64,000 nucleotides of DNA from Maratus speciosus (lineage: Eukaryota; Arthropoda; Arachnida; Araneae; Salticidae), in assembly GCA_963932465.1 (NCBI GenBank), contig CAWVRF010001061.1:62001-126000 (forward strand), given 5' to 3'. The notes under the pieces were generated by a model, which made no database searches, was not told the origin of the DNA, and saw nothing but the letters and a program-made list of their open reading frames with translations. How positions within the stretch are numbered: the stretch's first letter is position 1; each line of letters starts with the position of its first letter. Both the position numbers and the translations under genes were made by a program. Below, piece after piece: positions 26,701 through 38,700 of the stretch.

Positions 26701-29700
26701 ATTATAAAAAATTCATCATTTATTTTTTCATCCCCGTCAATATATGATTTGTCTTCTGGAATGATATGCCGATTCAGCCAGCCACCACATGCAAACTGGT
26801 AGAAATCAGTGCAAGGATCTACTTTTTCATCTAAATTCAATAAGATTTCAGCAGCTGAAATGAAATGAAAAGAATCATTGATTTTCTTATGAATCAGTAA
26901 ACAATTAAGGGGGATATTGGTGCAACACAAGATCATTTTTGTAGATTTTTTTGTGGGGTGGATGGGGGGAATGACAAGTTATTTCCAAATGGAAATCGTC
27001 ATTAGATTTTAGAAACTTTATACAAGATACTTCATGAGAATAACACTAATCTGCCCATCAAGGGGCTTATAACGAGAAAGGAATTAATTATATATCTACT
27101 GACTGCAGGGCATTTCTTCTTGGTAACGGTGATGTTGAAACAAATAAATGAGGGTTTAAAAAATTCAAAAGAATGTAAAAATCATCCAATTTTGTAAAAA
27201 TCTTTAACATTAAAAAAAAATATTATCATTGTTATTTTAAAATGAAATTTTGGATTAAAAAAGCTTACAGAAAAAAAATTGAAAAAAAAAATTAAAGGTT
27301 TACGAGCACTGTTGCCAGTCTGTTTTTTTTTTTTTTTTTTTTTTTAGATTTTTTGATTGTCACCACTTTTTTGCAATGGACCCCAACAGTCGTGACGTTA
27401 TAGGTTACTCAACTCCGCGTATGAGCCAAAAATTAGATTCAAACAAACCACAGAGTTCAGAGAAAGATAGAGAGGAAATGTGATGGTTTGGCATGAAGTT
27501 AAAAATGTAACCCTGAAACCGATTAATTTCTGTCACAATTTGGCCCAAACAATTGCGGGTCACTTTGAAAAGCTCTCCTAGTTCCATTAATTCAGTTCTG
27601 GTTCCACGTGCTTGTGTTGTTTGGGCCGAAAGATTTGAGCGATATCTGGCTTCATATTGCAAGCCGTTTTGACGGCATAGTGCATCTCTCATACACTCTG
27701 AACTCTCTGGGATTGTTCGGATCCAATTTGTAGGCTTGCTCATTTATTCTCATGACGTCACGAATGGTGGCTGGCCGCTATCAACGACATGCAATGATTG
27801 GTCAAAACAATAAGCGCGCCGCTTTTGTACCAATCGCTGTATGTCATTGATAGTGACGAGCCACCATTTGTGACGTTATGATAATGAATGAGAAAACACG
27901 GTATCTAGTGTTGCCCTGAATTTGCGGTTGATACGCAGAGTTGAATTGTCTATGACGTCACACTGAAAGGGTCCATATGAATTTCGTCTTTTTTATTGGT
28001 AGATTAAATAAGGCGAAAACAAAGAAGATTATAATGTTTTAAAAAAATGGTGACAATCAAGAAATTTGAATTTAAAAAAGTTGCGAACTGGCAACGCTGT
28101 TTCCGATATTAGTACACGTTTTATGTAGCTGTAGCTTCACTCCGACTGAAAGTTTTTAATTAGTTACTAAAGTATCTGGAATATCCACCAGTTTAAAACT
28201 ACGACTTTGGGAAAAACGCATTTAAATGTTTTGGAAGAAGTGTTTGTTAGAACTATAGCGCTCTTTTATTTTAATTAATAATGGAAGAGCATGGCGCTCC
28301 GATAGAAACTGAAAGAAACGTAGAATTTCAAAGGCTGAAAAAAAGTTTTTTGATTTTGAAAGATTTAAAACTACCTCCCTTCTTAATAACAGAATACGGC
28401 TCAGGTTATACAATAACATCATAGTTTTAAAAACTTAATTTGGAAAAAAATGTGATTGAAATGTTTCAGTCATTTTTATTTTGGAATAAACATTTGAAAA
28501 GTTGCTCGTAAATTGTGACAAAATAATGAGTAGTAGTACTACATAATATCCTTCAGTTTTATTTATAAGACCCTAAAGATCTACACAAATAATGAAATGA
28601 CTCTAAAGATCTAAATAAATGCCACTCTCATTTGTCAGAGGCAAGAACGACATACAGTGCCTTGCTTCTTCCAAATGCTACTCTTATACAGCTTTCTTTC
28701 ATGATGTTAGCTGATGATGTCATATGGCTTTTCGTCGATGCTAACGAGAAAGACAGGCTACCGCGGTGCATTCAACGTATCTTTTTTTACTGACCGCTGG
28801 AGTCACGTGATGCTCGAATGCACCAATGAAGGTGTGAGAAAAGAGCATCATGTCAATCTAGCGGTCTGTAAAAAAGATACGTGGGATGCACCGCGGTAGC
28901 CTGCTTTTTCGTTAGCCTCAGCTTTTAGTGAGGCTGACTAAAAAGACAAGCTGCTGTAGTAGCTTTCGCGTTAGACCACTAAAGTCACATGATGCTTTTT
29001 TCGTGCACCTGCATTCATGGATTCCAGCATCACGTGACTCAAGCTGTCTGAAAAAAAGAGAGATATACACTGACGGAAAAAAAACCCAACACCAAGAAAG
29101 ACTTGTGTTAGATAAACGAAATTTGGTAGGCGTGTTTATACATCTGAAAGATGACATCGATTGAAATTTCGCGCTTCGCGCATAAGTGTGGCGCTAATAG
29201 CGCCACTCAAAACTTGCAGATCAGGTTTACTTTAAATGCGTGCTGTAAAGTTCGTGGGCGTTATTTAGCTTCGAAATGTGACGTATTGAGTTTATGTTAG
29301 CCAAAAATGTCTTTAACAAGACGAAGAAGCCACTGTTAACAGCTCACCGAGTTGGAACGAGGTTGCATATTTGGGCTACGGGAAGGTGGATTTTCTTTCC
29401 TTGATATTGCAGAAAGACTTGGCTGGATTGTATCCACTGTGCATGATTGTTGGAAGCAGTGGTCAAGGGATGGTACTGCCTCAAGAAGACCGGGTTCCAG
29501 GCGGCCACATGGCACTCCTGAGAGGGAAGATTGCCGTATTCGGCGTTCGACTGTGGCGCATCGTACTGCGTCTGCGGCAGAAATTCGAGTTGCAGTTGGT
29601 ACCACAGTGACACAACGAACTGTTAGAAATCGGTTACTTCAAGGACAGCTCCGAGCCAGGCGCCCTGTAGCGTGAATTCTACTGTGACTCCAAGCCATTG

Positions 29701-32700
29701 CCGTTTGCGACGCTATTGGTGTCAAGCCAGAGCTCATTGGAGGACGGAGTGGAGATCTGTTGTGTTTTTTGAAGAAAAAGAATCGCCTGGAACCCGGTCT
29801 TCTTGAAGCAACACCATCCCTTGACCACTGCTTCCAACAATCATGCACAGTGGATTCATTCCAGCCAAGTCTTTCTGCAATATCGCGGAAAGAAAATCCA
29901 CCTTCTCATAGCTCGACTATGCGGCCTCGTTCCAACTCGGTGAGCTGTTTACAGTGGCTTCTTCGTCTTCCTAAAGGCATTCTTGGCTAACATCAACTCA
30001 ATACGTCACATTTTGAAGCTAAATAACGCCTACGAACTTTACAGCACGCATTTAAAGTAAACCTGATCTGCAAGTTCTGAGTGGCGCTACTAGCGCCACA
30101 CTTATGCGCGAAGCGCGAAATTTCAATCGATGTCATCTTTCAGATGTATAAACAGGCCTACCAAATTTCGTTTATCTAACACAAGTCTTTCTTGGTGTTG
30201 GGATTTTTTTTTTTTTCCGTCGGTGTATAACGCGCCGCGACAGCTTGTCTTTTTCGTTAGCCCCTGCTTTTTGGTATTTTCTGGATAATTTTCATCGTTG
30301 TGCTTCAATTTCTCGAAATTTCTGGCTAAGCATTTAACTAGGTAAGCATTCTATTTAACTTTACACGGTTTCACCTGCTGGATAAGTTTTAAATATTTGA
30401 AAATGAACTGCCTGATTAAAAACACTTTCGTTATATATTTCGATGTTAAAAAAGATGTGGTTTCAATGGCTAAAATACTGTTCCCTTGTTGATCCTTACA
30501 CTTACAATATCGATGTTATTGACAGTGCTCAGAATCAGACCTTAATTTCGAATTTGAAACAATTTTAATCAATTTGAATTTTGTTCTAAACACCGTAATG
30601 CAATCATTGAGTTTTATCATATATGAATATAAATGAATATGATAACACTGTAGTTATAAAACTTAAACTTACTTAAATTAGTTCAGTATGAAGTGTGAAT
30701 TACAGTTTTTTACATATCGAAATTCCACAGAAATATTTTTTATAGATATTGTCTCATGACAAGTATATTCCGTAATTTTTAGGGTTTCGGTCATCTGGCA
30801 AAATCCTATTTATTTCACTCCCCTCTGTGTCTGACACAAAGTTCGTTCTCAGAAAGTGTATAAGTTAGATACTTGAAATTTTGCATACGATATTTAAATA
30901 CCTCCGATCACACTACAAATCAGAAATTTTGAAAAAACGTCGTATATCATTTAAATTAAATGAATTAATTTAATGACATCTGACCATTTCTGCAATTTAG
31001 ATCTTAAAACAGAACCTTATTTTCAGTCTTTATCGCGCAGGTTAGATGGCTCAGTGGTAGCGCATTTGTCTGCTATTCCAAAGTTTCCTGGTTCGAAGAT
31101 AGGAGTCGAAGTTTTAAAATTTTCCTCCGGATTAGGTTTCATTATCTAATAGATTCAATTTTACAGAATTTTTGTAATTTTTTGCTATTTTAATGCCAGA
31201 AGTTCTATTTTAATACCAGAAGTTGCTGAAAAATATTTTTATCAATTATTTTTTTCAAATAAAAATTCATGCTTGAGAAATTTCGAAATTTTCAATTTTG
31301 TTTTAACTTCAACTAAAGTTTTGAAATTTCGGAATTTGAAATTTTCTTTGAATAATTTGTTTTGTTTTGGGAAATTTCGAAATTTTAAATTATGCTTGAA
31401 CATCTACTAAATTCTTGAGAAATTTCAGCATTTAAAAATTTTTAATTTGTTTTTGTTTTAGAAATTTGAAATTTTATTTAAACCTCCCCAAATTTGTCAG
31501 ATTTTGGAATTTTGAGTTTTATTTAAATAATTTTATTTATTTTATTTTTAAACAGCTCTTATTTTTACTCATTAATTCTCGTTAATGATTAGTGCTTCCA
31601 TCTCACTTTTAATTTTTTCCCTCGGACGACTTTCCAATGTCAAATGATTTAATTAAAAGTACTTCCGTATTATTTGGCATTTTAAGGGTTTCGTTTTTTA
31701 TTTAGCTAAACTTAAATCATGTAATTAAAGATGCTTTTGAGATATACAAACATATGCTGTCTAAAAAGCAGTTCTTGAATGTATTTTATTTGATTTAAAA
31801 AAGCTTCTTCTGGCAATCACTCCAATATTAATATTTAATGGTGCTCCCGTCTAAATTCGTATTGATAAGGGTTAAGGATTTAATAATCCTAAATTAATAA
31901 TTTGGATTTATTAATTAAAGCATAAAATATTTTGAAATGAATATTAAACGAAACCCTTTATTCATTTGTTTCAAAATTTTCTGAGTATGCGCTTATGGGG
32001 AACTTCCTTGTCCTGCCCACCAGGAAGTGAGTGTAAAATCGATTAGAAAATTCTATCTTTACATACATGAAACAAGTAAAATAAAAGCATGTAAAAAGAA
32101 ACTTACCAGTTTTAACACAGTCTGGTATTAGGCATGGAACTGCATTATCAGAGTTATCTATTTCAATAGAACATAATGAAACTATTAGTACAAAGGCAGC
32201 GGAAATGTATCGACTCGTAAACTTTTATTAGTCTCTATATCACTAGTGGTATATGTTTAAAGATAATGAATTTATAGATATATTTAAATGCAATTTTCCA
32301 ATCAATGGGAATAAATACATTACTGACACTGATATTTCACCACGTACGGATATAATAAAAGAAAATAGATGCAACATAAAAAGGACATATTGTATAATAA
32401 TAAATACTGATAAATTGTGATACTGGATAAAGGAAATACGTTTATTAAATTTCAAAGGAAGTAAAATAAACACAGTAAAATGAAACTATTAATACAAAAG
32501 CAGTGTAAATTTATGGGCTTTTAAGTTTTTAGTTTCATTTTTATTTATTTTACATGATATCACAAATGATATGTTTATAGGTTATGTGTGGGATACAATA
32601 AGTTTGTCATATTGTAGATATTTTTACTACAAAATTAATTTAGATCACTATTTCATATTCGTTGTTTGGTTGATTTTTTGACGACCAATTATCTGCTCGA

Positions 32701-35700
32701 GGGATATAGGCCCAGGGGGGGAGTGCCCTCCGTGGGGGTCTTTCTAAGGGAACCTAACCCGTATTGACGCTTGGAAATCCAAGGTTCGAAGAAAACCACT
32801 AAAACTTCGAACGATTAGGCCGACGGGCGCGATTGGGATCGAACCCAGCACCTCCCGTCTACCAGCTTCGAGAGCAGAACCTGTCGGCCACTGGTGGGGC
32901 TATTTCATATTAGGCTATGTAAGTATTCTTTCTTTGGTACAAAGTTTATTTTATTTGAGATTTGATTAATATTTTATTCTTGTTTAACTCTCCATTTCAA
33001 GGTTTAAAAAAAAAATCACGGTTGGATAAATTACCCAATTTAAATAATAATAATAATTTTGAGTTCATTTTCTTTTAGTTTTAAATTTTGATCTAACCTG
33101 TATAATACAGCTGCTTAATTCTATAAATCAAAACTATTCATTCACTTGATGAAACTGAAGTTAAAATGTATTTATTTAATTACAAAATACGACTAGTTGC
33201 TCTTTTTTCTTTTAAAATATGTCAATAACACGTAAATCATAATAAAACTTTAATCTAAGTCACATTCATGAATAGTTCAATCGTACACTTTTATACTTCC
33301 ACATCAAATATTAAAACATGTTGATACTATAAAAACGTCATTAAAGAATCCTGACCACCACTAATTTTAATTAATTTATTTGTGCAAAGAAGAGTATTTT
33401 ACTGAATTTTTAAAAAAAGGGATATAAGAAGGTGGTTAAATTTTTAACTAGTACTTAAACTATGGATAAAATACTTACATATCTGTAAAACTTTTTCATC
33501 TCTGGATAACTTTCTGTAGAATGATTTAAAAATATATATAGATTAATATTGCATTCGGAATATTTAGTTTTACTTAAGGATGTTAGTTGTGTATATCTAT
33601 ATTTTTTTTAATCAAAATTTTATCAAAAAATGAATTGCAAAATTAAAATATGTGCGAACTCATAATGGTTATAAAAAGAGCTGAATGGAATCGATAAGGC
33701 TTAAAAAGTGACTTCAGCGACATTCATGTAAATTTTAACGTATATTATATAACAAATATTATCTAGCAATGCGCAGTGAAAAATTATTTAAAAAACGCTA
33801 AGTAAATAATATATAATGGTTTTTAAAATTGATATAACATAAACTGATACTATTGTAAAATAATTTAGCTATAGACAATACAGAAATATAATTACGTATA
33901 TTTAATGATACACTGGTTTCCAAAAATTAAGGAAAAATCACAAAAAGAGCGATAACTCGTTCAAAAATTAACTAACCCAAATGAAATTCGGATATGTTGT
34001 TAACTAAGAGATGCTGATTAAACTTACAAGATGCAAATTAGTGGCGCTACAATCGGATTGCGCCATCTGTGCGGAGAATAAAAATACATGCTAGAGAGTA
34101 TGGCTGCTGGCGCCGCTGTTATTATGAGATAAGAAAACTGAGATAGCCAATTCATTAGTATGGCCTCGAGGTATCATTTGTCCGCATAACTGCGACATAG
34201 AGCAATTGGAAGATTGGATGTAGATCAAAGTCAGACAGAGGTGGCCAGATGGCTAAATCTGAGTTCTTCTATTGTTCATAGGCTTTAGAAATGATTTTAA
34301 ACCACTGGTTCGGCCTCCAGAATGTTTAGCCGAAGACGGACAAGAGCTACGACAAACACCGATGACCGATATTTGCGGTTATGTGTACGAAGGAATAGGA
34401 CAGCAACCTCCCTCTCATCTTAGAGCATCCATTGTTGCAGCCACTGGAAGGTTGGTATCAACGTCTACTGTGCGTCGAAAGCTTCATGAAGGTGGTCTTT
34501 ACGCGATGCGACCAGACATTTGTGTGCCGCTCACCTCATATCACCGGAGGGAACGTTTAAGGTTTGCACGTCAACATGTCGACTGGACGGCTGATCAATG
34601 GAAGCGTGTTCTCTTCACAAATGAGTTCCAGTTTAGCCTCCAAAGCGATAGTGGGCATTATTTGATTTGGAGAGAACATTGAACACGCTATTATCCATTT
34701 AACATTCGTAAAAGAGATTCGTATAGAGGAGACAGTGTGTATTTGGGATGGTATCTCTTTGGGCGGATGTACACACTTCCATGTCTTTCCACGTGGAACT
34801 GTGAATGCTCACGTCCATAGCGATGACATTCTTGATGCTTATATGCATTCTTATGCCGGTGCAATAGGTAAAGATTTCCTGTTACAGGACGATAACGCTA
34901 GACCACACAGGGTTCACATCGTAGAAGATTATCTTCAGCACCAAACAATTCAGCGCATGGAATGGCCAGCGCGATCACTGGGCTTGGATCCCATCGAGCA
35001 TCTTTGGGATGCTTTAGGAAGATGTTCCTGCTCTCAACCCCCCTCCTCAGACCCTTGCCACGCTTACAACTGCTTTACAAGAGCAATGGCTCGCACTTTG
35101 CAGCGTAGTTATCTATCGCATAATTGACAGTATCACACATCGCTGTTGCTGTATTGCTTCTAGGGGTGATCATACTCCATATTACAGGTACTTTTCCTAT
35201 ACCAAACTGACACATTTATTTTGTTTATTTTATAGTTGTATTAATTTCTGAAACACCACAATCGTCTGGTGATTTCTTTAAATGTTATTTTATACCTTAC
35301 TACACTGTTAAAAATTTGCAGCATTCTGGCAGGTCATTTGACCGTTTTTTCCGAAAACGGTTACACAACCGTAATTTAACACTATTCTGACCATATTATT
35401 GGTCATTTTATGGTCGGAATATAGTTAAATTATGGTTATGAAACCGTTTTTTCAAAAAATGGTCGAATGACCTGCCAGAATGCTGCAAAATTTTTAACAG
35501 TGTATGTGTTGTAAATTGTGTCGCAGTTTTATTAAAATCTATTTGTAACATTTTGAGTAATCGCTACTTTTGTTGTTTTTCCTTAATTTTTGGAAACCAG
35601 TGTATTACAAAAATATAATTTTATATAATTTTATAATATTATAAATATAATTTTATATAAATTTATAATATAAATATAATTTTATATAAATTTAAATATG

Positions 35701-38700
35701 AAATAAAGATGCGAAAATATTTATAAACTTTATTTATTTTTCAATCGAAATCTTTTTTTTCAAGTAAGAGTGAATTGTAGTATGAAATTTATTTTAATGT
35801 TTTAAAATTGTTATACTGCTGTGTTACTGTAAAAGCCCGAAATCTGGTAAATCATAGCATTTACGAGAGGGAATTGGTAAAAGTCTGAAATATGCTCCTT
35901 AACGCTTCTACTTCGGGCTTTTAGCAGATGATATCGATCGATGCTAGGATTTACCGAATATTTTTGGTAAAAGGCTGAAATGTTTGATTTGGGAAATGGG
36001 TGGTAAGCATACTGCACTTCCTCACGCAGATAAATGCTATATTAAATCGAACATTTATTCATTTTTATTTATTTAACCTCTTCACGCCCTTGGCCACATA
36101 TGTGGGCGTTAAGTTTTTTGTAATTATAATTACTGTCAATAATAAAAAGAACAAGAATTTTATAATAACTTATTTACTACAGAATCCCCCTACAAAAGAA
36201 GTAAAAAAAAATATGGTTTGACTGCACCGATGCACAGTTAGCGATACAAAAATAAGATGTAATTTTTTTTTCAGTCAGAGTTTTTGGTTTATTTGAACAA
36301 ATCGTTAATATTTAATAAAAGTAATACGTATAAGATATATTAAATATATTAAGTTTTAATAATTTGCAGAAATGTAAGAAAGAAATTTACTGTTAGTTTT
36401 TAATTTTATAAGAAATCATTTCACTCATAACCGGTCATCACTCATCCTTTCACCATTAACACTCAGCGGCCACAAATATGGACGTTATTTATTTGTGATT
36501 TTTTATTGTTTTTGCCATATTTTTTTACTTTTTGAATTCCTATTAATATAAAATGAATAAATCGTAAAAAAAGTCATTTTTTTCTCACCGTAAAAAAATC
36601 GTCCCTCAAGAAGTTAAATACTATGTGAATTGATTAAAAAATTAAGAGAGCGACAACAGTAGCTAAAACATATGTAAAACAGATGACTATGATGTAATTA
36701 TTTTCTCCGGAACTATTCATGCGGTTTCAATACAAATTTCAATAGTTTTGGAAATAGCTAAACTATAAATTGATTGTTCGTCAAAAAATAAAAAATAAAA
36801 ATAGTATAGTTCCACAACTTATTTTTTTTATTTTATTATTATTTTTTTTTAATTTACCATAGCTGTTGCATTTATTTTCTACCGAACGATCAATTTACAG
36901 TTTATCTGCAGACAAAAACATAAAAAATATAATGAAATCGTTTTAGTAGTTTTCGAGAGAGAGCTGCATCAATGCGAGGTTCTTGCATGTAATTTTGCAG
37001 CCTTAATCCTTTATCCTTAATCCTCCTAATTACTTCTATTCGCAAAATGCTGAAATGAGTGAATGACACCGGAATTTAGAAAAAAAAAATATTTCAAAAT
37101 CAGCAACACCTTTTATTCACGTACTTAATAAAAGGAAATTTTCCATTCCAATATTCTGGTGCAATGTGGCATTTAGAGTTAAAATTAGATGGTCCAAAAA
37201 TGAACCACCGCCCTTGAAGTAGTTAAAACAACTTTAGTTTAATTTGCTTTTTCATATAATATTTTAAAAAATCTGTAAAAATAATAAACTTAAATTTATA
37301 TAACGTTGAATTTTTTAATCGGTAAATCTTAGCATATACCGAACCATTTCCGTAAATGTTTTTTTAGCATTTACGGAAATGGTTTGGCATATGCTAGGTT
37401 TTTCCGGTAGCGCTCGATGTAGAAGCGTTTAAAAGCATATTTCGGGCTTTTATCGACTCACTTTGTTAAATATTAGGATTTACCAATAAAACCTAGGATT
37501 TACCAAACTTCGGGCTTTTACAGGTAATACACACATTAAAATCAAACAGTCAATCAATCAAATCAACTCTGTGGGAAATAAATACATAAAATGTGAAAAA
37601 ATAGCAATAATGAAGCTACGAAAAAGAGTTGTTGTTTAACATTTGCAGTGAACCTAAATATTATATAGGACTAAGGCTAATGTCAGATGGACGTCTTTTT
37701 GCATGCTTTTTTCCTTACGTATTATCCCTACACAAGCCGCTAGCATTGTGTAGGGATAGTACGTAAGGAAAAAAACTTGCAAAAAGACGTTCGTCTAGCC
37801 CTACACAATGCCGCTATCATTAAAATCAAACAGATACCTCTGTGGGAAATAAATACATAAAATGTGAAAAAATAGCAATATTGAAGCTACGAAAAAGAGT
37901 TGTTGTTTAACATTTGCAGTGAACCTAAATATTATATAGGACTAAGGCTAATGTCAGATGGACGTCTTTTTGCACGCTTTTTTCCTTACGTATTATCCCT
38001 ACACAAGCCGCTAGCATTGTGTAGGGATAGTACGTAAGGAAAAAAGCTTGCAAAAAGACGTTCGTCTAGCCCTACACAATGCCGCTATCATTAAAATCCA
38101 ACAGATACCTCTGTGGGAAATAAATACATAAAATGTGAAAAAATAGCAATATTGAAGCTACGAAAAAGAGTTGTTGTTTAACATTTGCAGTGAACCTAAA
38201 TATTATATAGGACTAAGGCTAATGTCAGATGGACGTCTTTTTGCACGCTTTTTTCCTTACGTATTATCCCTACACAAGCCGCTAGCATTGTGTAGGGATA
38301 GTACGTAAGGAAAAAAGCTTGCAAAAAGACGTTTGTCTAGCCCTACACAATGCCGCTATCATTAAAATCAAACAGATACCTCTGTGGGAAATAAATACAT
38401 AAAATGTGAAAAAATAGCTATAATGAAGCTACGAAAAAGAGTTGTTGTTTAACATTTGCAGTGAACCTAAATATTATATAGGACTAAGACTAATGTCAGA
38501 TGGACGTCTTTTTGCACTCTTTTTTCCTTACGTATTATCCCTACACAATGCCGCTAGCATTTTGTAGGGATAGTACGTAAGGAAAAAAGCTTGCAAAAAG
38601 ACGTTCGTCTAGCCCTTACACAATGCCGCTATCATTGTGCAGGGATAATACGTAAGGAAAAAAGCGTGCAAAAAGACGTCCGTCTGACATTAGCCTAAAA

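Larger units (their letters stand above)
28933..30261. mobile_element. Palindromic MITE, copy 2, split by a Tc1 derivative
   Basis: The left part (GCTGACTAAAAAGACAAGCT to GAGAGATA) and the right part (TAACGCGCCGCGACAGCTTG to CGTTAGC) are the two ends of a relative of the 28740 MITE. They are separated by the TA-flanked element at 29068-30225. Confidence 0.8.
33911..35602 (+). mobile_element. Tc1-like transposon, 1692 bp, with a nested MITE
   Basis: TA lies at 33909-33910 and 35603-35604. Both ends read CACTGGTTTCCAAAAATTAA then GGAAAAA. It encodes a degraded DD34E transposase. A 200-bp MITE (35303-35502) lies between the transposase and the right TIR. Confidence 0.95.

Noticed and set aside
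37571..38697. Repeat array as an rRNA spacer or origin-type repeat
   Set aside because: No rRNA sequence nearby, and each unit is explained by a MITE-type inverted repeat plus its flank.
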